The notes: generated by a model not told the origin, from the letters alone. DNA of 9,838 nt from UBA11524 sp964542315 (GCA_964542315.1 CAZIUA010000089.1:1-9838); one strand, 5' to 3'. Numbered from the stretch's first letter, positions 1 through 6,220 are shown. A program made the numbers and translations.

Positions 1-712
1 CATCCCACATGCGGTCGAAGGTGTAGTCGTCGTCATCCAGCTTCCCGGCGATCCACTGGGCGGTGTCGGGCATGAGCTGCATCAGGCCGCGCGCACCGAC
101 GCTGGATTCCGCATTGGTGCGGAAGCTGCTCTCGTTGCGGATGATGGCCATGACGAAGGCAGGCTGTAGATTGTACTGCGCGGCGTAGTGCTCGATCGTG
201 TCCTGCCAGGTGACGTGCAGTTCGCCCGATGCGTCCGCTGTGACATGATAATTGTCCAGCACAGCTTCATAGGCGGCGATGCGCTGCTCCTCCTTGGTGG
301 TGAGGTAGGCCTGCATCAGCCAATAGGCGGCAAACAGCCCCATCACCAGCACCACGCTCAGGCACAGGGCGGTGGTCAGCCAGCCGGGGAGCTTCTGCGG
401 GGGCGCCGGGACTTCCTCCGGGCGCTTGCGTGGCGTGTCGGGACACCTCGCGCCTTCCTTGCGGGGGGACGGTGCGGATGGCTCGCGATACGGCGCAGGC
501 TGCTGCCAGCCGGAATTCGTGCGCGGCAGTTCCGTCACGCGCGGCTTGGAGACCGGCTGACGCGGCGGCTCGGCCGGACGCCGCACAGTCGGCGCAGGAT
601 CCGGTTGGCGCACAGCCGGATCAGGCGCGGCCTGCGGTGCAGCGGCAGTGCTCTGCGCGCTGCGGTCTGCCCGGCGATGACGCTCCCGGGGAATGTTGGG
701 GTTCGTTTCCAT
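1..712 (-). CDS. Membrane-anchored lytic transglycosylase (SLT domain), C-terminus outside window
   Basis: This is probably a lytic transglycosylase, which cleaves the MurNAc-GlcNAc bond of peptidoglycan on the outer face of the membrane. The visible 237 residues have three parts. Residues 1-108 form a Pro/Arg/Ala-rich, probably disordered cytoplasmic tail. One membrane helix lies at about 111-136. The start of an Slt70-type catalytic domain runs from about 168. That domain shows the family motifs NESSF, with the predicted catalytic Glu at 194, and GARGLMQLMP at 207-216. The rest of the domain lies beyond base 1, so completeness cannot be judged. The ATG at 710-712 is chosen because AGGAGG (complement of 720-725) sits at good distance and the frame is open from there. 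It starts 15 nt after the coaE stop, so the two are probably cotranscribed and translationally coupled. The long basic/proline tail before the anchor is unusual but has no recognisable motif. Confidence 0.9.
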   Translation of the reverse strand, partial: METNPNIPRERHRRADRSAQSTAAAPQAAPDPAVRQPDPAPTVRRPAEPPRQPVSKPRVTELPRTNSGWQQPAPYREPSAPSPRKEGARCPDTPRKRPEEVPAPPQKLPGWLTTALCLSVVLVMGLFAAYWLMQAYLTTKEEQRIAAYEAVLDNYHVTADASGELHVTWQDTIEHYAAQYNLQPAFVMAIIRNESSFRTNAESSVGARGLMQLMPDTAQWIAGKLDDDDYTFDRMWD

Positions 713-727
713 GGGGATACCTCCTGG

Positions 728-1333
728 TCAATCGGCCATATCGCCGATCTCCTTGGTATAGAGGGCGATCACACACTCTTTAGTGTACCGTATTGTGCCG
801 CTCGTGTCAATGACCACATCGGCGCGGGCGGCTTTTTCCTCCGTGGGGAGCTGGCTGCGCAGGCGCGCCTCTGCCTCCTCGCGGGTGAAGCCGTCGCGTG
901 CCATCAGCCGCCCGATCTGCGTTTCCCTGGGAAGGGCGGCACACCAGACCCGGTCGCACAGTGCATCGAGCCCTTTTTCATACAGGAGGGGCATGTCCAG
1001 CACGCAGACCCTGGCGCCGCTATCCCGTGCGGCGGCGATGTCGCGGAGGATCAGCTGCCGCAAAAGGGGCTGCATGATCTGATCCAGGCGGTCGCGTGCG
1101 GCGTCCTCCGCAAAGACCACAGCGCCCAAGGCGCGACGATGGAGCGTGCCATCCGGCTGAAAGACGCCATCGCCGAAGACTTCGCGGATCGCAGGGAGCG
1201 CAAGGCCGCCCTCCGCCGTCAGCTCGCGGGACAGCACATCGCCATCCACGATGACCGCGCCCAGTTCGCGCAAGGTCAGGCTGATGGTGGACTTTCCGCA
1301 GGCGATGCCGCCGGTCAGACCCAGCACCTTCAT
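728..1333 (-). CDS. coaE: Dephospho-CoA kinase
   Basis: CoaE phosphorylates the 3'-hydroxyl of dephospho-CoA with ATP, the final step of coenzyme A biosynthesis in the cytoplasm. The 201-residue product has the usual length. It carries the P-loop GGIACGKST (residues 8-16), the family DxD-type motif (D30-G-D32) followed by R36, the lid-region segment with PLLYE (115-119), and the helical QIGRLMARDGFTREEA region (139-154). The start at 1331-1333 is preferred over an in-frame ATG 114 nt upstream: a GAGGAGG ribosome binding site sits just before it, the protein then begins at the canonical KVLGLTGG strand, and the extra residues look like noncoding sequence. One deviation is that the normally conserved His-Pro after the 'LDQI' helix reads Gln-Pro (Q88-P89). 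It lies between a small membrane protein gene and a lytic transglycosylase gene on the same strand. Confidence 0.96.
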   Translation of the reverse strand: MKVLGLTGGIACGKSTISLTLRELGAVIVDGDVLSRELTAEGGLALPAIREVFGDGVFQPDGTLHRRALGAVVFAEDAARDRLDQIMQPLLRQLILRDIAAARDSGARVCVLDMPLLYEKGLDALCDRVWCAALPRETQIGRLMARDGFTREEAEARLRSQLPTEEKAARADVVIDTSGTIRYTKECVIALYTKEIGDMAD

Positions 1334-1427
1334 GGTGACTCCTCCTCTATCAAACGGATGAAAACGGTAAAATCCTGCCGCTAATGTCTTTTTCCACCGG
1401 CGGAACGGCTTGTGCGATCGGCATTTT

Positions 1428-1925
1428 TCATTTTTCCATCGCGACATCTGCCGCAGAGATGGACAGCACGACCCGGCTCCGGGGCAGGTATTCGATGGTC
1501 ACCGTATCGCCAGGCGCATACGAACCGGCGGTCACGGCGAAGGATTCTTCCCCATTGATGGTGAGCCATGTGCCATACACCGTGTGCCCATCATAGGAAA
1601 AGCGGCAGGCCGTCTGCGTGCGCGTCTGTGCGCAAACGTCCTCCAGCGGACCGGTGAGAACGGCGGATCGGGCATCTTTCTCCTGCAGGAGCGGCAGACC
1701 AATGTCCGCCACGACCTGAAAGGTCTTGCTCATCGTCAAGGAGAGCATGCACACAGCGAGTGCGAAGAAACCGACCAGCGCTGCCTTCACCGGTTTGGAT
1801 GCCGGCCTTGTCACCAGCGCGTAGATGATCCGTCCCAACGCGATGCAAAAGACGATGAAAAACAGGATGCCGGACAGATGCCGGGAAAAACATGCCTGCA
1901 GATAGGTCTCGTAGTCGAACGTCAT
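1428..1925 (-). CDS. Small two-helix membrane protein of unknown function (DUF3592-like C-terminal pattern)
   Basis: I do not recognise a named family with confidence. The 165-residue product has two predicted membrane helices, at about 18-37 and 47-66, joined by a short basic loop (RPASKPVK). A globular domain of about 95 residues follows. It has two cysteines (C98, C107) that could form a disulfide if the domain is outside the cell. The pattern of the last 60 residues (FSYDGHTVYGTW, then APGDTVTIEYLP) resembles the small beta domain of DUF3592-type proteins; this is a visual comparison only. The start at 1923-1925 has GGAGG at good spacing. An upstream in-frame ATG would begin inside the hairpin that follows telA and has no good ribosome binding site. 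The gene lies 75 nt after telA and 94 nt before coaE, all in the same direction. Confidence 0.8.
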   Translation of the reverse strand: MTFDYETYLQACFSRHLSGILFFIVFCIALGRIIYALVTRPASKPVKAALVGFFALAVCMLSLTMSKTFQVVADIGLPLLQEKDARSAVLTGPLEDVCAQTRTQTACRFSYDGHTVYGTWLTINGEESFAVTAGSYAPGDTVTIEYLPRSRVVLSISAADVAMEK

Positions 1926-1950
1926 CGGCAGCCTCCATGAGAAGATGAGC

Positions 1951-1981
1951 AAAGGCGCGCCCCACACGGAAGCGCGCCCTT
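1951..1981 (-). terminator. GC-rich hairpin after telA, possible partial terminator
   Basis: On the minus-strand transcript the stem is AAGGGCGCGC paired with GCGCGCCUUU: ten pairs, one of them G-U. An 11-nt loop can add about three further pairs around GUGU. It starts about 20 nt after the telA stop. The 3' side gives only CCUUUGCUC, not a proper U-tract, so full termination is doubtful. Partial termination or mRNA end protection for the xpaC-telA segment is equally likely. The ribosome binding site of the next gene follows within about 20 nt, which leaves no room for a separate promoter. Confidence 0.55.
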
Positions 1982-2000
1982 CTCTCTGGGGAAATGGTCA

Positions 2001-3173
2001 TCAGCCCAGGTTCGTTTCCAGCAGCTTCTTCTTCAGCTCCTGCTCCATGCTCTGCAGGGTGTGTTCGGCCTCGCGGCGCGCCTTGCGTCCGTTCTCCTGG
2101 ATGGTCAGCACCTCGTTGATGGTGTCGATCAGATCCTGATTGGTCTTGACCAGCGTTTCGATGTCGATGATGCCGCGCTCGCTCTCCTTGGCGGTCTCGA
2201 TGGTGCCCATTTTGAGGGTCTCGGCGTTCTTGCGCAGCAGATCATTGGTCATATCGGTGACGGCCTGCTGCGCCTTGAGTGCCTGCTGGCTGTTGTGCAG
2301 GCCCAGGGCGAGCACCATCTGGTTCTTCCACAGGGGGAGCGTATTGGCGATGGTGGACTGGATGCGCTCCACCAGCAGGGAATCATTGTTTTGCAGCAGG
2401 CGGATCTGCGGCGCAGTCTGAAGCGCCACATGGCGGGTCAGCATGAGGTCGTTGAGTTTCTTCTCGAAGCGGTCGCACTGGGCGGCCAGGTCATTGGCGG
2501 CCTGCGCATCCATGGCGTCGCCGCTTTCGGCGGCCTTGCGGTGGAGCTCAGCCAATTCACCCTTGCGGACGCGGTCGAGCTTCTCCTGACCGGCGATGAT
2601 ATACAGCGTCAGCTGGCGGAAATAAGCGGCGTTCTTGTCATACATGCGGTCGAACATGGCCACATCCTTCAGCAGCTGTACCTGATGGCCCTCCAGGCTG
2701 GTCTGGATGCTGTCCACATTGACGGACACCTTGTTGTAGCTGGCCTTCATGCGCTCGATGTGGCTTTCCGCCTTGGAGAAGAGCTTCTTGAGACCCTTGG
2801 GCTCCTCAGTGTCCTTCTCGAAGTCCTTCAGCTCGACCACCAGATCCTCCAGCATCTTGCCCACTTCGCCCGTATCCTGCGTGCGGACGGCTTCCAGCGC
2901 ACTGTCGGCGAATTCACCCAGCTGCTTCTGGGCATCCGCGCCGAACATCAGCACATGGTCGGGATTGGTGATGTCCACCTTGCCGATGAACTCCTCGATG
3001 GCGGCCTTTTCCGCCGGGGTGAGCTGGCTCTGATCCAGGCGGACGGGCTCCTTCTCCGCCGGTGCGGCAGCAGGGGCAGGCTCCTGGATGCTCTTGGCCG
3101 GTTCTGCGGCAGGGGCGGCGGGATCGGGGATATCCAGGGACAGGGAAAGCATGGGCGTGTTCTGCTCAGTCAT
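2001..3173 (-). CDS. telA: TelA-family protein (toxic anion resistance family)
   Basis: This 390-residue soluble protein belongs to the TelA/YaaN family, named from a plasmid tellurite-resistance locus; the molecular activity of chromosomal members is not well established. Residues 1-45 are a low-complexity Ala/Pro/Glu-rich tail. The rest is almost entirely helical with coiled-coil character. The C-terminal block, about 345-388, has the family pattern of a TINEVLTIQ helix followed by a Lys/Arg/Glu-rich helix ending in KKKLLE. Length is typical. The start at 3171-3173 has AAGGAGGG at ideal spacing. It follows xpaC by 55 nt. The same pairing (xpaC-yaaN) occurs in Bacillus subtilis, so the two proteins probably act together, perhaps with XpaC as membrane partner. 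There is no sign of other tellurite-resistance genes here, so a housekeeping or envelope-stress role is as likely as metalloid resistance. Confidence 0.93.
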   Translation of the reverse strand: MTEQNTPMLSLSLDIPDPAAPAAEPAKSIQEPAPAAAPAEKEPVRLDQSQLTPAEKAAIEEFIGKVDITNPDHVLMFGADAQKQLGEFADSALEAVRTQDTGEVGKMLEDLVVELKDFEKDTEEPKGLKKLFSKAESHIERMKASYNKVSVNVDSIQTSLEGHQVQLLKDVAMFDRMYDKNAAYFRQLTLYIIAGQEKLDRVRKGELAELHRKAAESGDAMDAQAANDLAAQCDRFEKKLNDLMLTRHVALQTAPQIRLLQNNDSLLVERIQSTIANTLPLWKNQMVLALGLHNSQQALKAQQAVTDMTNDLLRKNAETLKMGTIETAKESERGIIDIETLVKTNQDLIDTINEVLTIQENGRKARREAEHTLQSMEQELKKKLLETNLG

Positions 3174-3228
3174 GGGAAAACCCTCCTTACAGATGTATGG
3201 TCAACGCGTTTTTGCCCACAGGAAATGC

Positions 3229-4089
3229 TTATGCGTTGGAGCGATTGTGGATATCGTTGGTGAGATCGGGCGCATGGGGTGCTTCAGGCACCTTCAATAC
3301 GGGCGCGCCCTGACGGAGCTGGCTGGCCGATGCGGACAATTCCGGCGCAGCGGTGGAAGCGGGCTTTTTCTGCTCGGCGGCCTGCGCGGAGGCCGTGTGG
3401 GCGCTCTTGCGCAGCGCTTCGGTCACATCGTCCGGCTGGAGACCGTCGGATTTGAGCATCCGCTCGAACACGTCGATCTCGATGTCCATGTCCTCCAGGT
3501 CGTTGCGGAGCATGGTGTCCAGCACATTATCCAGCGCGGCGATGAGCTGATCGAGGGTGCCGAGGACGTCGTCGCGGCGCGCCGCCATGACGGAATAATC
3601 CGCACCGCGTCCCTTGGCATCGCGATACCCCTGCAGGAGCTTGAGCATCGTGGGGAGGTAGTAGCTGTTCATCTTGCGCAGATAACGCGCCTCATCCGGA
3701 TCGTCGATGATATTGCGCAGCACCTTGTCCAGCTTTTCGCGCAGGTCGTTGATGCGCCGGGTGAAGACGTATTCGTTGATGGCATCGCGCTCCACCTTCA
3801 GTGCATCCAGCATGGACACGCCGGTCTCCACGACGCCGCGGGCGTATTCATCCTCGATGATGGTCACATCCAGCGCGGCCTTGGACTTGGCGTTCTTGTC
3901 CAGCCCCTTCATGGGGGTCGCCATGGTCTTGGCTGCCCAGCCGACCAGCGCTGCCAGACAGCCGCCGATCAGAAAATGCCCCAGCTTGTGGAAGGGGAAA
4001 AACAATGCATAGAGCAAGAGCGTCGCGACAAATGCGATCCGACCGGCTCGCTTGCCGTTTTTGCCTTGCTGTTTCTTCTTTCTGGCCAT
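3229..4089 (-). CDS. xpaC: XpaC-like membrane protein (5-bromo-4-chloroindolyl phosphate hydrolysis family)
   Basis: The 286-residue product matches the XpaC type: a short very basic N-terminus (MARKKKQQGK), two closely spaced hydrophobic segments at about 18-32 and 36-54, then a long helical cytoplasmic region with the LREKLDKVLRNIIDDP and YYLPTMLKLLQGY stretches (about 123-165), and an Ala/Ser/Pro-rich C-terminal tail from about 232. The family name comes from a phenotype (X-phos hydrolysis) and should not be read as an enzyme function; no phosphatase motif is visible. The start at 4087-4089 is preferred over an ATG ten codons upstream because AAGGAG lies 7-8 nt before it and the basic MARKKK start is family-like. 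It is the first gene after the 4133-4141 promoter and is followed by telA, the usual partner. Confidence 0.9.
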   Translation of the reverse strand: MARKKKQQGKNGKRAGRIAFVATLLLYALFFPFHKLGHFLIGGCLAALVGWAAKTMATPMKGLDKNAKSKAALDVTIIEDEYARGVVETGVSMLDALKVERDAINEYVFTRRINDLREKLDKVLRNIIDDPDEARYLRKMNSYYLPTMLKLLQGYRDAKGRGADYSVMAARRDDVLGTLDQLIAALDNVLDTMLRNDLEDMDIEIDVFERMLKSDGLQPDDVTEALRKSAHTASAQAAEQKKPASTAAPELSASASQLRQGAPVLKVPEAPHAPDLTNDIHNRSNA

Positions 4090-4132
4090 GGTGCAGGCTC
4101 CTTTTCGGTATGGTTTCATGATCTGTCAGTTT

Positions 4133-4141
4133 ATTATATCA
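4133..4141 (-). promoter_or_regulatory. Extended -10 promoter for xpaC-telA and possibly downstream genes
   Basis: Read on the minus strand, this is TGATATAAT: a perfect TATAAT (complement of 4133-4138) with the TGn extension. The -35 region, about 17 nt upstream, is only TTTTCT and is weak, as is common with extended -10 promoters. Transcription would start near 4126, giving a leader of about 37 nt before xpaC. The surrounding AT-rich patch stands out from the GC-rich genes on both sides. Confidence 0.7.
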
Positions 4142-4265
4142 CAATTCATTCACACAGAAAAGTGCTAATCGGTGAGAATTTGATGAAACTTCCAGCGCGG
4201 CAGGTCATAGCGGCGCGGCGGCGCGCATAGCTTTGCTCAGAACGATCAGGACAGGAGGGTCACGG

Positions 4266-5795
4266 ATGGACATGCGGCTGAAGCAATGCGCATTATACGC
4301 CGGGCAGCCCTGCGGGGTGTGCCGGGATGAGGTGCAGGTGGCAGGCGAGGTGACGCTGCCGGGGAGCCTGCGCGAAACGACGAACGTCCTTCATGCAGGG
4401 GCGATGGCGGTGGTGGAAAAGACCGAAGCGATGCAGGATCGCGTCAGCATCAGCGGACGGGTCGTGTTCTGCGTGCTGTATACCCAGGGCGGCGGCGATC
4501 ATGTCGGATCCATCGAGGCGACGGGGGAGTTCAGCCACATATGCGATCTGCTCGGCACGACGCCCCAGTCGGAGATGTTCGCTGCGGCGCAGGCCACCCG
4601 GGTGGAGGCGACCGTCGTCGGCGGACGGATGACCATGCGGACGGCGGTGCAGCTTTGTGTGCGCGCGATGAACACCGCCGCGCTGGAGGTGCTGGGCGCG
4701 GTGGAGGATGAGCAGGTCCAGCAGCGGACGGAGCGCATCAGCCTGATGCGCACGGCGGCACGCGGGCGCAATGATGTGCTGTTGCGGGAGGAATTCAGCC
4801 TTCCGGCGGAGATGCATATCAATGACACCCTCGGTGCGCGCGCCTCCGCGGTGTTCTTTGACACCGCCGGGGGACAGGGGCGCATCGGCCTGTCCGGCGA
4901 GGTGACCATCGAGGCGGTCCACACATCCGCCATGCCGGGCAAGCCGCTGGTGACGACCCGGCACACCCTGCCGGTGAGCCAGAGCGTGGAGATCAGCGGC
5001 GAAGCGGGCGACACGCTGGACGGGCGCATCACTGTGAAGGACGTGGCGGTGGCCAGCCAGGACATGGGCGATGGCGAACGCGTCCTGCGGGCGGAGGTGC
5101 TGCTGGGGATGGAAGCCTGGTCGGAAAGCACGGAGCAGGCGGAGGTGCTGACCGATGCCTACACCACATCGGGGGATGCGCTGCGCCTGGAGCGCACTGC
5201 CATGCGCCTGCACACGGGAGACCGGCGTGGGCATGCGGCGGAATCGCTGAAGACGACGCTGCTGCTGCCGGAAGGGGCGAAGCCTGTGCGGACGATGCTT
5301 GCGGCCTTCGCCACGCCGGTGATGGCGGCCTCGGCCAAACAGGGGAACCGTCTGGTGGCGGAAGGCACGCTGGATGTGACGCTGGTGTATGTGTCCGACG
5401 ACGGCACCGTGCCTGTGTCCGCGAAGGCGGAGGTGCCATTCCGCATGGCCTTTGCCGTGAATGCCGAGCCGGAGGATATTATCCTCCTCACGGCGGAAAG
5501 CGTCGAGGGCGTGCCGGTCACCTCCGACCGGGTGGAAATGCGGTGCATCCTCCATGCACAGGCGGAGGGTATCCAGACGCAGGAATGCGCCCTGGTCACC
5601 CAGGCGGCGGCTGTTCCGGCTGACAAGACCACCGGGGACATCGTGCTGTACTTCACCCAGCCTGGCGAGAGCAGCTGGGACATCGCCAAGCGCTACCGCA
5701 TTTCGGCGGAAGAGCTGCATGCGCTCAACCCGGACTTGGCGGAAGAGCCAAAACCGGGGCAGGGCGTGGTGGTCTGGCATCGGGAAAAGGCCTGA
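4266..5795 (+). CDS. sipL: SipL-like spore morphogenesis protein (DUF3794/SPOCS plus LysM)
   Basis: The 509-residue product resembles SipL, which in Clostridioides difficile binds the spore coat ATPase SpoIVA through its C-terminal LysM domain and is needed to localise the coat around the forespore. Three beta-rich segments with the DUF3794 rhythm (valine-rich strands, then SISGRVVFCVLY or LVAEGTLDVTLVYV) occupy about residues 12-120, 170-275 and 326-430. A LysM domain lies at about 461-505 (QPGESSWDIAKRY, LNPDL, PKPGQ). No signal peptide or membrane segment is present, as expected for a mother-cell coat protein. The start at 4266 is chosen because AGGAGG (4253-4258) is 7 nt upstream; an ATG 11 codons earlier lacks a ribosome binding site. 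I see no convincing sigma-E or sigma-K promoter between it and divergent xpaC. The function is assigned by domain layout; other DUF3794-LysM coat proteins are possible. Confidence 0.88.
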   Translation: MDMRLKQCALYAGQPCGVCRDEVQVAGEVTLPGSLRETTNVLHAGAMAVVEKTEAMQDRVSISGRVVFCVLYTQGGGDHVGSIEATGEFSHICDLLGTTPQSEMFAAAQATRVEATVVGGRMTMRTAVQLCVRAMNTAALEVLGAVEDEQVQQRTERISLMRTAARGRNDVLLREEFSLPAEMHINDTLGARASAVFFDTAGGQGRIGLSGEVTIEAVHTSAMPGKPLVTTRHTLPVSQSVEISGEAGDTLDGRITVKDVAVASQDMGDGERVLRAEVLLGMEAWSESTEQAEVLTDAYTTSGDALRLERTAMRLHTGDRRGHAAESLKTTLLLPEGAKPVRTMLAAFATPVMAASAKQGNRLVAEGTLDVTLVYVSDDGTVPVSAKAEVPFRMAFAVNAEPEDIILLTAESVEGVPVTSDRVEMRCILHAQAEGIQTQECALVTQAAAVPADKTTGDIVLYFTQPGESSWDIAKRYRISAEELHALNPDLAEEPKPGQGVVVWHREKA

Positions 5796-5796
5796 A

Positions 5797-5847
5797 AAAG
5801 GCGAATTTGGCAAAGAAATTCCTGAAATGCACAAAAAAGGCGCCTTT
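5797..5847 (+). terminator. Weak inverted repeat after sipL, doubtful terminator
   Basis: AAAGGCG (5797-5803), directly after the stop codon, can pair with CGCCTTT (5841-5847), but the loop is about 37 nt and no U-tract follows. The right arm is also part of a 12-bp palindrome, AAAGGCGCCTTT (5836-5847), which ends 5 nt before the -35 box of the next promoter. It could be an operator rather than a terminator. No better terminator for sipL is visible. Confidence 0.3.
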
Positions 5848-5852
5848 CCCCC

Positions 5853-5881
5853 TTGACGAAAGTTTCACAAGGGTATATACT
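5853..5881 (+). promoter_or_regulatory. Strong sigma-A promoter of the ABC exporter leader
   Basis: TTGACG (5853-5858) and TATACT (5876-5881) are separated by exactly 17 nt. Each differs from consensus at one position. Transcription should start near 5888, giving about 46 nt before the small leader ORF and about 357 nt before the first ABC gene. No comparable promoter is visible between 6140 and 6245, so the exporter probably depends on this one. Confidence 0.85.
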
Positions 5882-5889
5882 GGTTAGCG

Positions 5890-5904
5890 TTGTGACTTTC
5901 ACAA
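5890..5904 (+). promoter_or_regulatory. Candidate operator dyad at the transcription start
   Basis: TTGTGA (5890-5895), a 3-nt spacer CTT and TCACAA (5899-5904) form a perfect dyad at the predicted start site. A third TCACAA half-site lies inside the -35/-10 spacer (5865-5870), 34 bp upstream of its counterpart, about three helical turns. A bound protein would block polymerase. The spacer is too short for the usual Rex or CRP site, and no regulator gene is present in the window, so the binding protein is unknown. Confidence 0.35.
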
Positions 5905-5933
5905 ACAAATTTTGCAGAAAGGAGGCCGAATCA

Positions 5934-6020
5934 ATGTCCATGAACATCTACGCAATGAATGCAAATGTCCAGATCATGATGACGGCTCCTTCTGCCTTTG
6001 CAGGTCCGAGGGTAGGATAA
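5934..6020 (+). CDS. 28-residue leader peptide upstream of the ABC exporter
   Basis: A short ORF of 28 codons starts 8 nt after an AAAGGAGG ribosome binding site (5918-5925), one of the best in the window, and ends in TAA at 6018-6020. The peptide starts MSMNIYAMNANV, is rich in Met, Asn and Ala and ends in FAGPRVG. It has no signal peptide, helix hydrophobic enough for a membrane, Cys cluster or known toxin pattern. Its position between a strong promoter and an intrinsic terminator, ahead of a heterodimeric exporter operon, suggests that it is translated as a sensor of ribosome stalling, as for the bmrB leader ORF ahead of bmrCD in Bacillus subtilis. Its stop codon lies in the loop of a small hairpin (6011-6025), so a terminating or stalled ribosome would change RNA folding there. 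It could instead encode a free-standing small protein ended by the terminator at 6099. Confidence 0.65.
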   Translation: MSMNIYAMNANVQIMMTAPSAFAGPRVG

Positions 6021-6025
6021 CTACC
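6011..6025 (+). promoter_or_regulatory. RNA hairpin over the leader ORF stop codon
   Basis: GGTAG (6011-6015) pairs with CTACC (6021-6025) around the loop GATAA, whose last three bases are the leader stop codon. The stem can extend imperfectly outward with CCG and CGG. A ribosome at the end of the leader ORF would prevent it from forming. This fits the first switching helix of an attenuator, but the pairing has not been tested by folding. Confidence 0.45.
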
Positions 6026-6048
6026 TCCCGGGCGGGATCAGGCTGGAT

Positions 6049-6065
6049 GCAAGGTCATGCCTTGC
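6049..6065 (+). promoter_or_regulatory. Stable hairpin in the ABC exporter leader
   Basis: GCAAGG (6049-6054) and CCTTGC (6060-6065) form six Watson-Crick pairs, plus an outer U-G, around a 5-nt loop. The flanking TCAGGC (6038-6043) can pair with GCCTGA (6077-6082) to enclose it, giving a compact folded domain between the leader ORF and the terminator. It may hold the switching segments in place; no known riboswitch consensus was recognised. Confidence 0.5.
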
Positions 6066-6098
6066 GCCGGCGGCCTGCCTGAAGCGGATCTGATATGC

Positions 6099-6140
6099 AG
6101 CACCGGCCGTCCATGTGGATGGTGCGGTGCTTTTTGTTTG
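6099..6140 (+). terminator. Intrinsic terminator between leader ORF and ABC exporter genes
   Basis: AGCACCGGCCGTCC (6099-6112) pairs with GGATGGTGCGGTGCT (6117-6131), giving about 14 pairs with one bulged G and a 4-nt loop (ATGT). It runs directly into TTTTT-GTTT. This is a textbook rho-independent terminator on the plus strand, about 80 nt after the leader ORF and about 105 nt before the exporter start. It is wrongly placed for ending sipL, because the promoter at 5853 lies in between. It therefore most likely works as an attenuator for the exporter transcript. Confidence 0.88.
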
Positions 6141-6184
6141 CCCATGACGGGAAACAGGCGCCGCGACCGGCCATGCATACAAAG

Positions 6185-6220
6185 GTGGAAGAAGCACGAC
6201 CCGACCGACCATGCTTCCAC
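6185..6220 (+). repeat. Inverted repeat in the 5' region of the first ABC gene
   Basis: GTGGAAG (6185-6191) and CTTCCAC (6214-6220) are perfect inverted copies separated by 22 nt. They lie between the terminator and the ribosome binding site (AAGGAGA near 6233-6239). They could form a weak long-loop hairpin or a protein site. No function can be assigned. Confidence 0.35.

Noticed and set aside
188..1384. Long open frame on the plus strand opposite coaE and the lytic transglycosylase, and similar long antisense frames opposite telA, xpaC, sipL and the first ABC gene
   Set aside because: Their translations are rich in Arg, His, Gln and Pro with no domain motifs, they lack ribosome binding sites, and each lies opposite a gene with clear family motifs. 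They are typical shadows of GC-rich coding sequence.
1334..1427. Possible terminator or promoter between the small membrane protein gene and coaE
   Set aside because: Only short imperfect pairings (GGAT/ATCC, CCACC/GGTGG) and no convincing -35/-10 pair were found on the minus strand; only the coaE ribosome binding site is clear.
5890..5904. Assignment of the TTGTGA-CTT-TCACAA dyad to Rex or CRP/FNR
   Set aside because: The half-sites look similar, but the spacer is 3 nt instead of the 6 nt (or comparable) expected for those regulators, so no regulator is named.
5985..6050. Resemblance of GGTCCGAG and GGCGGGAT stretches to the ykkC guanidine riboswitch
   Set aside because: The CTAGGGTTCCG block and the ACACGG-GGGATAAAAGCCCGGGAGA core are not present in proper order or spacing, and the match overlaps the translated leader ORF. 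It looks like chance.
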